This document shows, one piece after another, positions 46,948 to 56,766 of a DNA stretch of 64,000 nucleotides (its first letter is position 1; each line of letters opens with the position of its first letter). The DNA lies in contig NZ_AP024109.1 in NCBI RefSeq assembly GCF_016591715.1, forward strand, positions 4,898,001 through 4,962,000. The letters are read 5' to 3'. The notes below the pieces were generated by a model that saw nothing but the letters and a program-made list of their open reading frames with translations, searched no databases and was not told the origin of the DNA. The position numbers were made by a program, and so were the translations under genes. The DNA comes from Mesorhizobium sp. J8. Lineage in GTDB: Bacteria > Pseudomonadota > Alphaproteobacteria > Rhizobiales > Rhizobiaceae.

Positions 46948-47958
46948 ATGCGAACCACGAGATCGGTCCTCGCCACCATTCTTCTAATCGGCACCGCATG
47001 GCCTGCGATACCGGATGCGAGGGCTGCCGAATTCACGGTGAAGGCCACCACCGTCACCGAGATGAAGGCCGTCTATGGCCAGGTCGAAAGCCGTACCGTG
47101 GTGCCCGCGCGCGCCCGCATTTCCGGCACCATTAGCGAGATCCGCGTCGCCGAAGGCCAAGAGGTGAGCCAAGGCGACCTGATCGCCACGGTGGTCGACG
47201 ACAAGATTTCGCTGCAGCTTCACGCCGCCGACGCCAAGATCGCGGCGCTCGCGTCGCAGCTTGACAATGCCCGCATCGAGATGCAGCGCGCGCAGGACCT
47301 ACTGACCAAGGGGGTGGCCGCGCAGAGCCGGGTCGACGCTGCGCGGCTGCAGCTCGATGTCACGACCAACCAGCTCGCGGCGGCGGTCGCGGACAAGGCG
47401 GTCATCGAACAGAGCGCCTCGGAGGGACAGACGCTGGCGCCCGCCATCGGACGGGTGCTGACTGTTCCGGTTACCGCCGGCTCGGTGATCATGGCCGGCG
47501 AACCGGTCGCACGCGTCGCTTCCGGCCAATATTATCTACGCCTGTCGCTGCCGGAACGCCACGCCGCCGAGATCGTGGAAGGCGCCGCTGTCGATATCGG
47601 CGAGCGCGGCACGGCGTCGAATGCCGGCTTCGTCAAAGCCCGTACCGGCCGCATAGCCAAGGTCTACCCGCAGATCGAGAATGGGCGGGTGATCGCCGAT
47701 GTCGAGGTCGCCGGTATCGGCACCTATTTCGTCAACGAGCGCACGCTGGTTTCCATTCCGGTCGGCAAGCGCGCCGTGCTCGGCGTTCCGCCCCAGGCGG
47801 TGCACACCATTCATGGCGTAGACTACGTCACGGTCGAGACGGCAAACGGCCCGCTCGACGTGGCCGTGGTGCTCGGCGAACGGTTCGATGACGCCGGCCA
47901 GGCGCGCATCGAGGTGCTGACCGGCCTCGCGGACGGCGACAAGGTCGTCCTGCCATGA
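46948..47958 (+). CDS. RND efflux periplasmic adaptor
   Basis: 336 aa with a signal peptide (ends near ARA-AEF). Lipoyl-like (ARISGTISEIRVAEGQEVSQGDLIATV), helical hairpin (about 80-135), beta-barrel and MP domains follow in the usual order. Its stop overlaps the pump start by 4 nt (ATGA). The partner RND pump follows; no TolC-like gene is in the window. Confidence 0.9.
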   Translation: MRTTRSVLATILLIGTAWPAIPDARAAEFTVKATTVTEMKAVYGQVESRTVVPARARISGTISEIRVAEGQEVSQGDLIATVVDDKISLQLHAADAKIAALASQLDNARIEMQRAQDLLTKGVAAQSRVDAARLQLDVTTNQLAAAVADKAVIEQSASEGQTLAPAIGRVLTVPVTAGSVIMAGEPVARVASGQYYLRLSLPERHAAEIVEGAAVDIGERGTASNAGFVKARTGRIAKVYPQIENGRVIADVEVAGIGTYFVNERTLVSIPVGKRAVLGVPPQAVHTIHGVDYVTVETANGPLDVAVVLGERFDDAGQARIEVLTGLADGDKVVLP

Positions 47959-50900
47959 AACTTGGCATTGCCGGCGGGCTTACCCGCTCCTTCATCGGCT
48001 CGCCGCTGACGCCGCTCTTGCTGCTGGCAGCGCTGGCGCTCGGGCTGGTGGCGCTGGTGACGCTGCCGCGCGAGGAGGAGCCGCAGATCTCCGTGCCGAT
48101 GGTGGACATTCACGTTCAGGCCAATGGTCTCAAGGCCGAAGATGCCGTCAAGCTGGTCACCGAACCCTTGGAGACCATCATCAAGAGCATCGATGGCGTC
48201 GAGCATGTCTATTCACAGACCGCGGATGACGGCGCGCTGGTCACGGCCCGCTTCAATGTGGGCACAAGTTCGGACGCGGCGGTGTTGCGCGTACATGACA
48301 AGGTGCGGGCCAACATGGACCGCATCCCGGTGGGGATTCCGGAGCCGCTGATCATCGGGCGGGGCATCGACGACGTCGCCATCGTGGTGGTGACGCTGAC
48401 GCCGGCGACGGAGGCCGCGAGCCGCTATTCCGCGGCCGACCTGACCCGGCTGGCGCGCGAGCTTCAGGTCGAAGTGGCAAAGCTCCCCGATATCGGCCTC
48501 ACCTACATCGTCGGCGAGCAGCCGGAGGAAATCCAGGTCGAGCCCGATCCGGAAAAACTCTCGCTTTACGGGATCACGCTGCAGCAGCTGATGGCCAAGA
48601 TCGCTGGCGCCAACCGCTCCTTCCAGCTCGGCGCGGTGCGCGAACAGGGCAAGCAGCAGGTGCTGGTCGCCGGCCAGACGCTGCAGGGGCTCTCCGAAAT
48701 CGGCAATCTGCTGCTGAGCGCCCGTGACGGGCGGCCGGTTTATGTGCGCGACGTGGCGAGCATCCTGCTGGCGACGGCGCCCGCCGAAAACCGCGTCATG
48801 AACATTGCCAAGACCGGCAATGGCCTGGAGCGCGCACCGGCCGTCTCGCTTGCCATCGCCAAGCGACCCGGCACCAATGCCGTCGTCATCGCTGACACCA
48901 TCGTCAAGCGCCTCGAGCAGGCGCGCGGACAGATCTTCCCCAAGGATGTCGCGATGACGGTCACCCGCGACTATGGCGAGACGGCGAACGAAAAGGCGAA
49001 CGAACTTCTCTTCCATCTCGGCCTGGCGACGATCTCGATCGTCGTGCTGGTCGCAGTCGCCATCGGCTGCCGCGAGGCGCTGGTGGTCGCCGTCGTCATC
49101 CCGACGACGATCCTGCTCACGCTCTTTGCCTCCCGCATCATGGGCTATACGCTCAACCGCGTCAGCCTGTTCGCGCTCATCTTCTCGATCGGCATCCTGG
49201 TCGACGACGCCATTGTCGTGATCGAGAACATTGCCCGCCATTGGGCCATGGAGGACGGGCGCTCGCGCAGCTCCGCCGCGATTGACGCTGTCGCCGAGGT
49301 TGGCAACCCGACCATCGTCGCCACGCTGACCGTCGTCGCCGCCCTTTTGCCGATGCTTTTCGTGTCGGGCATGATGGGGCCCTATATGAGCCCGATACCG
49401 GCCAATGCCTCGGCCGCGATGCTGTTCTCCTTCTTCGTCGCGGTCATGCTGACGCCCTGGCTGATGATGAAGCTTGGCCGCCGGCATGCGGCGGCGGAGG
49501 GGCAGACCGGCCATGGTGGCGGACATATAGGGTTGCTCGGCCGCGCCTATGTGGCGGTCGCGCGGCCGATCCTTGCGTCGCGTCTGCGCGCCTGGCTATT
49601 CCTGTTGGTCGTCGGCGTCGCGACACTGTCGTCCATGGCGCTGATCTACACCGGACAGGTGACGGTGAAATTGCTTCCCTTCGACAACAAGACCGAGCTG
49701 CAGGTCATCGCGGACCTGCCCAAGGGCTCGTCCGTCGAGGACACCAACCGCGTTCTTCAGGCGGTGGTCGACCGCCTGGCGGGGATGCCCGAGGTCGTCT
49801 CGTTCCAGACTTATGCCGGCACCGGCGCGCCCTTCAACTTCAACGGCCTGGTGCGCCACTACTCTCTCCGCTCCGGCCCGGAACAAGGCGACGTGGCTGT
49901 CAACCTGAGCGGAAAGGGCGAGCGCAGCCGCGCCAGCCATGCCGTCGCACTCGACATACGCAAGCGCCTGAAGGGCCTGGCGCTTCCGGCGGGCACGGTC
50001 ATCAAGGTGGTCGAGCCGCCGCCCGGGCCACCGGTGCTAGGCACACTGCTGGCTGAAATCTACGGCCCGGACGCCGAAACCCGCCGCGCCGTGGCGGCCA
50101 AGGTGCGCGAGACATTCTCGAGCGTCCCGTTCATCGTCGACGTCGACGACAGTTTCCACAACCAGCCGCAAAGGCAAAGGCTGTCGATCGACCAGGACAA
50201 TCTCGAATATTACAAGGTCGAGCAGTCAGACGTTTACGACACGCTGAACTATCTCTTCGGCGGCACCACGGTCGGCTATTCGCACCGCGGCGGCGGGCGC
50301 TATCCGATCCCAATCCGCATCGCTCTGTCGAAAGGCAATGGAGTGGTCGATCAGCGCGCGCTGGCGACGCCGGTGGCGGCCAACGCCTTGCCGGGTACAA
50401 GCGACGTGGTCGAGCTCGGCGACGTGGTGCGCCTGACGAGCGAACCCGCCTCATACCCGATCTTCCGGCACAACGGCCGTCCCGCCGAGATGGTGATGGG
50501 CGAGCTTGCCGGCGCTTTCGAGGCGCCCGTCTATGGCATGCTGGCCGTGGACGACGCCATCGCCAAAGCGGATTGGGGGATGCTGCCGAAGCCGGTGATC
50601 GCGTTGCATGGCCAGCCGGACGACGAATCGAAGCCGACGCTCCTGTGGGACGGCGAGTGGGAGGTGACCTGGGTGACATTTCGCGACATGGGCGCCGCCT
50701 TCATGGTGGCGATCCTCGGCATCTATATCCTGGTCGTTGCGCAGTTCGGTTCCTTCAAGCTGCCCTTGGTGATCCTGACCCCGATCCCGTTGACGCTGAT
50801 CGGCATCATGCTCGGCCACTGGGCCTTCAGTGCGCCCTTTACAGCCACTTCGATGATCGGCTTCATTGCGCTAGCCGGCATCATCGTGCGCAACTCGATC

Positions 50901-51224
50901 CTGCTGGTCGATTTCATCCGGCACGCCGGTGGAACAGATCAACCGCTGATCGGCGTGCTCCTCAAGGCCGGAGCGATCCGATTCAAGCCAATCCTGCTTA
51001 CCGCGCTGGCGGCGATGATCGGCGCGGCGGTGATCCTGACCGACCCGATCTTCCAGGGGCTGGCGATTTCCTTGCTGTTCGGTCTCGCCTCGTCGACGCT
51101 GCTGACGGTGCTGGTCATCCCGGCAATCTACGTGGCGCTGCGCGGCGGCTCGAAGCAGGAGATCGAAAGCGAAACCCAGGCACGGCCCATGCGGGCCAAT
51201 GAACAAACCTCAACGCGCGCCTGA
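47955..51224 (+). CDS. RND-family efflux pump (AcrB-like inner-membrane transporter)
   Basis: 1089-aa proton-driven pump. Twelve TM helices in two sets of six, with two large periplasmic loops (about residues 35-330 and 550-860), as in HAE/HME pumps. The helix-4 region has IFSIGILVDDAIVVIENI, containing the acidic pair used for proton transfer. It overlaps the adaptor by 4 nt and lies in the sqr cluster, so a sulfur-related or other low-oxygen-linked substrate is possible; the substrate cannot be assigned. Confidence 0.92.
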   Translation: MKLGIAGGLTRSFIGSPLTPLLLLAALALGLVALVTLPREEEPQISVPMVDIHVQANGLKAEDAVKLVTEPLETIIKSIDGVEHVYSQTADDGALVTARFNVGTSSDAAVLRVHDKVRANMDRIPVGIPEPLIIGRGIDDVAIVVVTLTPATEAASRYSAADLTRLARELQVEVAKLPDIGLTYIVGEQPEEIQVEPDPEKLSLYGITLQQLMAKIAGANRSFQLGAVREQGKQQVLVAGQTLQGLSEIGNLLLSARDGRPVYVRDVASILLATAPAENRVMNIAKTGNGLERAPAVSLAIAKRPGTNAVVIADTIVKRLEQARGQIFPKDVAMTVTRDYGETANEKANELLFHLGLATISIVVLVAVAIGCREALVVAVVIPTTILLTLFASRIMGYTLNRVSLFALIFSIGILVDDAIVVIENIARHWAMEDGRSRSSAAIDAVAEVGNPTIVATLTVVAALLPMLFVSGMMGPYMSPIPANASAAMLFSFFVAVMLTPWLMMKLGRRHAAAEGQTGHGGGHIGLLGRAYVAVARPILASRLRAWLFLLVVGVATLSSMALIYTGQVTVKLLPFDNKTELQVIADLPKGSSVEDTNRVLQAVVDRLAGMPEVVSFQTYAGTGAPFNFNGLVRHYSLRSGPEQGDVAVNLSGKGERSRASHAVALDIRKRLKGLALPAGTVIKVVEPPPGPPVLGTLLAEIYGPDAETRRAVAAKVRETFSSVPFIVDVDDSFHNQPQRQRLSIDQDNLEYYKVEQSDVYDTLNYLFGGTTVGYSHRGGGRYPIPIRIALSKGNGVVDQRALATPVAANALPGTSDVVELGDVVRLTSEPASYPIFRHNGRPAEMVMGELAGAFEAPVYGMLAVDDAIAKADWGMLPKPVIALHGQPDDESKPTLLWDGEWEVTWVTFRDMGAAFMVAILGIYILVVAQFGSFKLPLVILTPIPLTLIGIMLGHWAFSAPFTATSMIGFIALAGIIVRNSILLVDFIRHAGGTDQPLIGVLLKAGAIRFKPILLTALAAMIGAAVILTDPIFQGLAISLLFGLASSTLLTVLVIPAIYVALRGGSKQEIESETQARPMRANEQTSTRA

Positions 51225-51624
51225 GCCAGTAAGGACAAGACTTTCCGGAGAGGAGAAATGCGATCTCCGAGTCTCGGATCCGCCTCTTGAATTAATTTCT
51301 GCAAACTACGTAATAACCATCCGGTAGATAGCGGTTTTCTTGGTCGTAGCGGGCATCGCTGTCGATACAAGATCGATACGCTAGCTGCTGCTTCGCTCAC
51401 CCTTTCATTCGTATTCTCTCGTATGGCCTGGCAAACCTAGCGACCGGAAAGCACTAGTTTTCCATGCGAGCGGCGTCCCCATTCTATTCAACAAGAGAAT
51501 CGATGAACGCATCCTTTCCCAGGACGCGAACGACCGGCTTGAGCCGAAAACTAACTGTCGTTTTTCGGGATAAGTGTGTTTAGATCGTAAACCTTGATCT
51601 TTAGCCGGAGCGCCGCCCATCGCA
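51225..51624. other. Gap between the RND pump and the Hpt gene
   Basis: No gene or FNR-type site recognised. AT content is higher than average around 51290-51320 and 51550-51600, which may hold the Hpt promoter. Confidence 0.4.
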
Positions 51625-51906
51625 ATGGATCCCTTCGCCCCGTTGCGTCAACGTTTCCTCGCCCGCTGTACCGATCAGCTCGCCGAGCTGAAGGCCATTG
51701 CGCATCAGGCCGCTCCCCTCCCCGGCAACGATGCGCTCATCCGGCTCGCCCACTCGCTCGCCGGAGCCGCGGGCACCTTCGGCTTTGCGCATATCAGCGC
51801 ACGCGCCTCCACGCTGGAGACGCTGCTCGTCGAGCAGGCGGATGGAGCAAGCGTACGCGCGGCGCTGGATGGCTTGATCGCCGAGATCGAGCTGACGCTG
51901 GCGTGA
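51625..51906 (+). CDS. Free-standing Hpt phosphotransfer protein
   Basis: 93-aa helical protein with the Hpt phospho-accepting motif RLAHSLAGAAGTFGF (His in AHSLAG). It would relay phosphate between the hybrid kinase and the response regulators at the other end of the neighbouring cluster, although it is on the opposite, convergent strand. ATG 51625; a GGAGCG lies somewhat far upstream. Confidence 0.82.
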   Translation: MDPFAPLRQRFLARCTDQLAELKAIAHQAAPLPGNDALIRLAHSLAGAAGTFGFAHISARASTLETLLVEQADGASVRAALDGLIAEIELTLA

Positions 51907-51908
51907 CA

Positions 51909-51927
51909 CGGCTTTGGCCTGAAGCCG
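51909..51927. terminator. Small hairpin between the convergent Hpt and glycosyltransferase genes
   Basis: CGGCTT / AAGCCG (6 bp, 7-nt loop) right after the Hpt stop and before the end of the glycosyltransferase gene. Short stem and no strong U-tail. Confidence 0.3.
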
Positions 51928-51934
51928 CCGGGAC

Positions 51935-53362
51935 CTATTTCTTGGCGGCGCCGAGACCCGTTCTGGTCATCTCGCCCCAGCCCTGGTTGCCGCGCAGATA
52001 TTGCCACCAGCCTTTCACACGCCAGAAATTGTTGAGCTGCCGGTAGCCGAAATTCTCGACCACGGCGGCGGCCGTCAGCACGGCGAGGTCCCTGGCGCGG
52101 GGAAAGCGTTGTAGTTCGGCCTCTTCGAGGATCAGCGAGCAGACGCTGACGCAGACACCATAGGTGAAGATGAGCGCGGTGAAGGCGAGAAGATATTCCG
52201 CCGAAAGGATGCCGAGCAGCCAGAAGGCCGGGATCAGGACATAGCCCAGCACCTCCGCTACCGGTCCCAGTACGTCGACGACGAAGATGTGGCCGAAGCC
52301 GAGGAACCCAACGCGGCCGTAGCGCGGGTTGAAGAGCATCGAGCGGTAACGGAAGAAGCATTCGAGCGCGCCGCGCTGCCAACGCGAGCGCTGGCGGGCG
52401 AGCACGTTCAGCGTTTCCGGGGCCTCGGTCCAGCACACCGGCTCGGGAATGAACTGGATGCGGTATTTGCTTTTTTTGTCACGCATATAGCGGTGAAGCT
52501 TGATGACGAGGTCGAGGTCCTCGCCCATCGAGCCCTTGGTGAAGCCGCCCACCGCGACCACTTCCGCGCGGCGGAACATACCGAAGGCGCCGGACACCAG
52601 CATCAGCGTGTTGATGCTGCTCCAGGCCAGTCGCGCCATAAGGAAGGCGCGCAGATATTCGACCACCTGAAACAAAGGGAGCAGGCGTCGCGGGAGGTGG
52701 ACCTCGCGCACCCTGCCCGCCTCGATCTTCGAACCATTGGCGATGCGGATCGTGCCGCCCACGGCAATGGTGCGCTCGGGGTCGTCGATGAAAGGCTGGG
52801 CAGCGCGCATTAGCGCGTCGGGCTCCAGGATGGAGTCGCCGTCGATGACGCAGAAAAGCGGCGCGCGGCAGACATTGATGCCAGCGTTCTGGGCGTCCGC
52901 CTTGCCGCCATTTTCCTTGTCGACCACGAACAGCCGTTCGGTCATCGGCGAGGAATAGAGGCCGCGGATCGGCTGGTGGGCGAGCGCCTCCTCGTAAGGC
53001 CTTTGGAACTTCACCAGCTTGAAGGCATCGATCAGGCGCTGCAGCGTGTCGTCCTTCGAGCCGTCATTGATGACGACCACCTCGAAATTGGGATATTCGA
53101 GCGCGAGCATCGAATGGACGCTCTCGACCACGTTCAGCGCCTCGTTGTAGGCCGGCACCAGCAGCGCGATTGGCGGCGCGACGTCGCCATAGCGCTGCCA
53201 CAGCAACGCCGAGCGCGCCACCGGCGGGCGCTTCGACAGCGCATAGGCGGCGAAGACGAGTTGCAGGAGATAGATCGTCGTCTGCGCCAGCCCCGCCCCG
53301 ATGATGAACCAGGACAGGACGGTAGCGGCCAGAACGACGTCATGGCTCCAGTCGGCGATCAT
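51935..53362 (-). CDS. Family-2 membrane glycosyltransferase (polysaccharide synthase type)
   Basis: 475 aa. N-terminal TM helices (about 8-45) precede a GT-2 catalytic domain with the processive-synthase residues D,D,D,QxxRW: NDGSKDD, VIDGDSI, GEDLDLV and QRSRWQRG. At least three more TM helices follow (about 355-430). This is the layout of cellulose/chitin/poly-GlcNAc synthases; no PilZ c-di-GMP domain is visible. It is the last gene of a coupled operon and overlaps the HEAT-protein gene by 4 nt, with TPR/beta-barrel and HEAT partners likely used for export. Confidence 0.88.
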   Translation of the reverse strand: MIADWSHDVVLAATVLSWFIIGAGLAQTTIYLLQLVFAAYALSKRPPVARSALLWQRYGDVAPPIALLVPAYNEALNVVESVHSMLALEYPNFEVVVINDGSKDDTLQRLIDAFKLVKFQRPYEEALAHQPIRGLYSSPMTERLFVVDKENGGKADAQNAGINVCRAPLFCVIDGDSILEPDALMRAAQPFIDDPERTIAVGGTIRIANGSKIEAGRVREVHLPRRLLPLFQVVEYLRAFLMARLAWSSINTLMLVSGAFGMFRRAEVVAVGGFTKGSMGEDLDLVIKLHRYMRDKKSKYRIQFIPEPVCWTEAPETLNVLARQRSRWQRGALECFFRYRSMLFNPRYGRVGFLGFGHIFVVDVLGPVAEVLGYVLIPAFWLLGILSAEYLLAFTALIFTYGVCVSVCSLILEEAELQRFPRARDLAVLTAAAVVENFGYRQLNNFWRVKGWWQYLRGNQGWGEMTRTGLGAAKK

Positions 53363-54402
53363 GGGACCGGCCCCTCGGCAAGAATAAGCGAGGCGGTGCG
53401 CTGGCTGCGCGAAACCTCAGCGGAAGCAATCTCGCGCAGCAGCAGCTCTCCCGGCTGGCCGAAGGAGCGCAACGCGTTAGCGGCGGCATAACGCACGGTC
53501 CAGACCTCGTCATCCAAGAGCCCGGAGAGCGGCGCGGCAAGGCCAGGCAGGCCGAGGCGCCCCGCGGATTCGGCGGCGGCTGCGCGCACGTCCCAGTCGT
53601 CGCTGGCCATGGCGCGCTTCAGGATGGCCGGTGCCTGGGCATGACCAGTCAGGCCCAGCGCCCGCAGCGCGGCGGCGGCAACTTCGGGCGCGGCGTCGCC
53701 GGTCAGCCCAGCGAAGAAGTCGGCGAAGCCGAAGCCGCCCGCCTGGGCAAGCGCGTCGATCGCGGCCGCCCTGATGAAGGGCAGGGCGTCCGCGCGCGAT
53801 GCGTGGACCGCAAGCTCATTGAAGCGCGAACGCGGAAAGCGCCGGAACAGCTCGATCAGGCGGCGCGAGCGCTGCCCCGCCACGCCGATGAAATCCAGCG
53901 CGGTGCCGAGCAGGGGCAGGCTGCCCAGATCGCAGAGCGCGATGGCCGCCGCTATCCTGACTTCGCGTGAACGGTCCTGCGCAAGCGCCGAAAGCAGCCT
54001 TGCCGACGCATCCTGCGATCCCAGCGCTGCCAGCATCTCGGCCGCGTGTATGCGTTCGGCGACATTGCCTTTCTGGAGCAGCCTGCCAACACGGGCCGGC
54101 AGGCCACATTCATTGAAGGCGACCAGCACATCATCCCTCTCCTCGCCGCGCAGCAGCGAAATGAACTCGAAGCCGGCGTCGATCGCCACGCCGGCCGGCA
54201 CGCCAAGCACCGTTGCCTTCAACGCCTCGCGATCGCGGTTTTCGGTGAAGGCGATCAGCGCCGTCAGCACTTGGCGCCGCTGATCGGCCGCCGCCCTCTC
54301 CCTGCGCTCCTGCAGCACACGGCGCGCGATCAGCAGCAGCATGATCACCAGGGACATCCCGCTGAGCAGTATCGACAGGTCCCAGACATACCACATGGTC
54401 AA
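53359..54402 (-). CDS. Membrane-anchored HEAT-repeat protein
   Basis: 347 aa. One N-terminal TM helix (about 8-30) is followed by HEAT-like alpha-helical repeats (for example RDREALKATVLG, AAEMLAALGSQDASARLLSALAQD, VRIAAAIALCDLGSLPLLGTAL, VRYAAANALRSFGQPGELLL) to the end. HEAT scaffolds bind other proteins. It overlaps the glycosyltransferase by 4 nt and the TPR/beta-barrel gene by 4 nt, so the three are probably made as one complex. Confidence 0.85.
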   Translation of the reverse strand: MTMWYVWDLSILLSGMSLVIMLLLIARRVLQERRERAAADQRRQVLTALIAFTENRDREALKATVLGVPAGVAIDAGFEFISLLRGEERDDVLVAFNECGLPARVGRLLQKGNVAERIHAAEMLAALGSQDASARLLSALAQDRSREVRIAAAIALCDLGSLPLLGTALDFIGVAGQRSRRLIELFRRFPRSRFNELAVHASRADALPFIRAAAIDALAQAGGFGFADFFAGLTGDAAPEVAAAALRALGLTGHAQAPAILKRAMASDDWDVRAAAAESAGRLGLPGLAAPLSGLLDDEVWTVRYAAANALRSFGQPGELLLREIASAEVSRSQRTASLILAEGPVP

Positions 54403-56150
54403 AACCGCGCCGCCAGCCCGAGGCCGAATAGGTTGCGGTCGAAGGCCGGGCGTTGTTCATGCGCGATGCTGGCGCGCAGCGTCAGCGGATCGCTGACATC
54501 GAAGGAAATACCGCCGAAGACGGTGCGCGTCGGCACCAGCGCGCCGTCGTCGATCTCGGGAGCGTCGGCATAGCCGGCGAAGACGTTGAAGCGAGGCGTC
54601 GCCGCAAAGTCGGCGCGAAGCACATAGCCGTCCGCCCGCGTGCCGATATCGTCCTCGGCATGCACCCAGCGGGCCGAGAGCCCCAGGCGGCCGTCGAGAA
54701 TGTAGCCCTGGATCCAGGGCTGGATGCTGGTGACGCTCGCATCGGCGAAATTGTCGTAGCGGGCATCGATGTTCAGCGAGAGCGGGCCGAATGCCTTTGC
54801 CGGCGCCACGACCTGCCAAGACGCGCCGGCTCCGGCCGAATGGCGTGCCAGGAAATCGGCATTCGGCGTCACTGCGGCGAGCACATAAGCGGAGAAGGCC
54901 GGCGTGAAAGCCTGGTCGATGCGGCCCTCGATCTGGACGTCGGCGCGGCCGAAACGCGTCGCCAGCCGGGTGTGGCCGGAAAGCGTTGTGCGAGGCGACA
55001 GCCGGTAGGCAAGACCGGCGGAGCTGTCGGTCCAATTGCCCAGACCATTGGTGAGATCGCTGACCTCGCTGCCGACATCGAGCCGCCATTTGCGCGGCGG
55101 CGGCACGGCCAGCCTTTGCTCGACATCGGCAGAGCCCGGGTCGATGGCGAGTGCCTGATGATAGGCCTGGCGCGCGGCGTCGTCGTCGCCCTCGGCGCGG
55201 CGCAGATCGCCGATCCCGACCAGCGCCTCGACGTTCTGCGGCTCTAGCGCCAGCACACGCCGGAACGACTGCCCGGCCCGCGTGTAGTTGGCCTCAAGCA
55301 AGGCGATTCTGCCGTCGAGGCCAAGCGCCTCCACATTGGCCGGCGTGGTCGCCAGAACGCCGTCGACCAGAGCTCGCGCGCGCGGCGTGTCGCCTTGCCA
55401 GATCGCCAGGCGCACCTTGCCCAGCCTGGCATCGAGAAGGCCGGGCTTTAGGGCCAGCGCGCGGTCGAAGAAATGGTCCGCCTCGTCGAAACGCTGGCTG
55501 GAGCCCAGAACGAGGCCAAGCGCGACTAGGATGTCGGTGTCCTTGGGCGCCAGCTTGAGGGCGCCGCGATAGACTTTCTCCGCCTCAGGGAGCTTGCCCG
55601 CCTGGCGCAGGCGCCTGCCCTCTTCCATGAGGCCCGGGATGGGGTTGGGCCGGCGATGCGACATCTTCCCCGCCGCCTGGGTAGAGGCGGCCGGTTTCGG
55701 CTTGCCGGCAGCGGATTGTTTCGCCTTACGGATGTTCTCGACCAGCTTTGCGGCATCGGCATTGGCCGGATCGGCCTTGGCGACGGTTTCAGCCAGCGGC
55801 AGGGCGGCGTCCAGGTTGCCGGAGCGGAATTCGACCTCAGCCATGCCGAAGGAGGCGTCCCGGTAGTTCGGGGCCTGCGAAAGCGCCTTGGAAAAAGCAT
55901 CGCGCGCCGCCGGAAGGTCGTTGCGGCCGAGCTCGGCGAAGCCAAGCTGGACCAGCGCGTCGGCATTGTCTGGCTTGAGCGCCAGCGCGCGCTTGAGCAG
56001 GTCAGCGGCCTCATCGAAATGTTGCGCTTGCCTCGCCTTCACCGCCGAGGCGTAGAGCTCGTCGACCGTCTGCGCCAGGACCGCGGCCGGGGCGCCGGCA
56101 ACGGCCAATACCAGGCATGCGGCGAAGCTCAAGCGCCGGCGGCGCCGCAT
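54399..56150 (-). CDS. TPR protein with C-terminal YaiO-type outer-membrane beta-barrel
   Basis: 583 aa with a signal peptide (ends VLA-QTV). About eight TPR helix pairs run from residue 25 to 350. A C-terminal beta-rich domain of alternating hydrophobic strands follows (LDVGSEVSDLTNGLGNW, YVLAAVTPNADF, FNVFAGYADAPE) and ends in RF, as outer-membrane barrels do. TPR plus barrel is the plan of BcsC/PgaA exporters, but the barrel here is the smaller YaiO type. It is coupled to the HEAT protein on one side and shares one nucleotide with the response-regulator stop on the other. Confidence 0.87.
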   Translation of the reverse strand: MRRRRRLSFAACLVLAVAGAPAAVLAQTVDELYASAVKARQAQHFDEAADLLKRALALKPDNADALVQLGFAELGRNDLPAARDAFSKALSQAPNYRDASFGMAEVEFRSGNLDAALPLAETVAKADPANADAAKLVENIRKAKQSAAGKPKPAASTQAAGKMSHRRPNPIPGLMEEGRRLRQAGKLPEAEKVYRGALKLAPKDTDILVALGLVLGSSQRFDEADHFFDRALALKPGLLDARLGKVRLAIWQGDTPRARALVDGVLATTPANVEALGLDGRIALLEANYTRAGQSFRRVLALEPQNVEALVGIGDLRRAEGDDDAARQAYHQALAIDPGSADVEQRLAVPPPRKWRLDVGSEVSDLTNGLGNWTDSSAGLAYRLSPRTTLSGHTRLATRFGRADVQIEGRIDQAFTPAFSAYVLAAVTPNADFLARHSAGAGASWQVVAPAKAFGPLSLNIDARYDNFADASVTSIQPWIQGYILDGRLGLSARWVHAEDDIGTRADGYVLRADFAATPRFNVFAGYADAPEIDDGALVPTRTVFGGISFDVSDPLTLRASIAHEQRPAFDRNLFGLGLAARF

Positions 56151-56620
56151 CAGCGCTTCCCGCTCTTGCGCGCGATGAGACGCGCCAGCCGGGCCAAAAG
56201 CTCTTCGGGAATGAATGGCTTCACCAGATAGTCGTCGGCGCCCTTGTCCAGGGCCGAGACAATGTCCTTTTGGCCCTTGCGGGCCGTCAGCATGACGACT
56301 GGCGTGTCGGACAAAGCCGGGTCCCCCTTGATGCGCGCCAGCACTTCAAGGCCGTCGGCCTTGGGCATCATCGCGTCGAGCACGACGACGTCGGGGGCGT
56401 CCTGCCGCACCTTCTCGAGCGCTTCCGCCCCATCGACCGCCTTGACGACCTCGTATCCCTTCGCCCTCAGCCTGAACTCCATCAGCTCAAGCAGCAAGGG
56501 GTCGTCATCGCAGATCAGAACTCTTGCCTTCGCTCCATCCACCAGTCCTGCTCCGGTTCCGTCGCCCCCCGGAGTGATCACCCATGGACCTGCATCCGCC
56601 AATGCATTCCATGCAGACAA
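56150..56620 (-). CDS. Single-domain response regulator
   Basis: 156 aa from ATG 56620; a GTG at 56542 would remove 26 unconserved residues and has a GGAGC site, so the true start may be there. The receiver domain has [15 protein letters not shown], the phospho-Asp in [16 protein letters not shown], the Thr in VVMLTARKG and the Lys in YLVKPF. There is no output domain, so it acts as a phosphorelay intermediate or binds a partner such as the HEAT or TPR protein. Confidence 0.85.
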   Translation of the reverse strand: MSAWNALADAGPWVITPGGDGTGAGLVDGAKARVLICDDDPLLLELMEFRLRAKGYEVVKAVDGAEALEKVRQDAPDVVVLDAMMPKADGLEVLARIKGDPALSDTPVVMLTARKGQKDIVSALDKGADDYLVKPFIPEELLARLARLIARKSGKR

Positions 56621-56766
56621 AACCGTCGCAAATCATAGATAAGACCGATTCGCGACGGCCGCATTTCGATGCAATCAGTAGATGAATATCGGCGCAGCGT
56701 ATAGGAGGCGTAAACACCGGGCCGGGGCTTGCCGACAGGCTTGTCGCCTCGGTGGCGCCCACCCGG

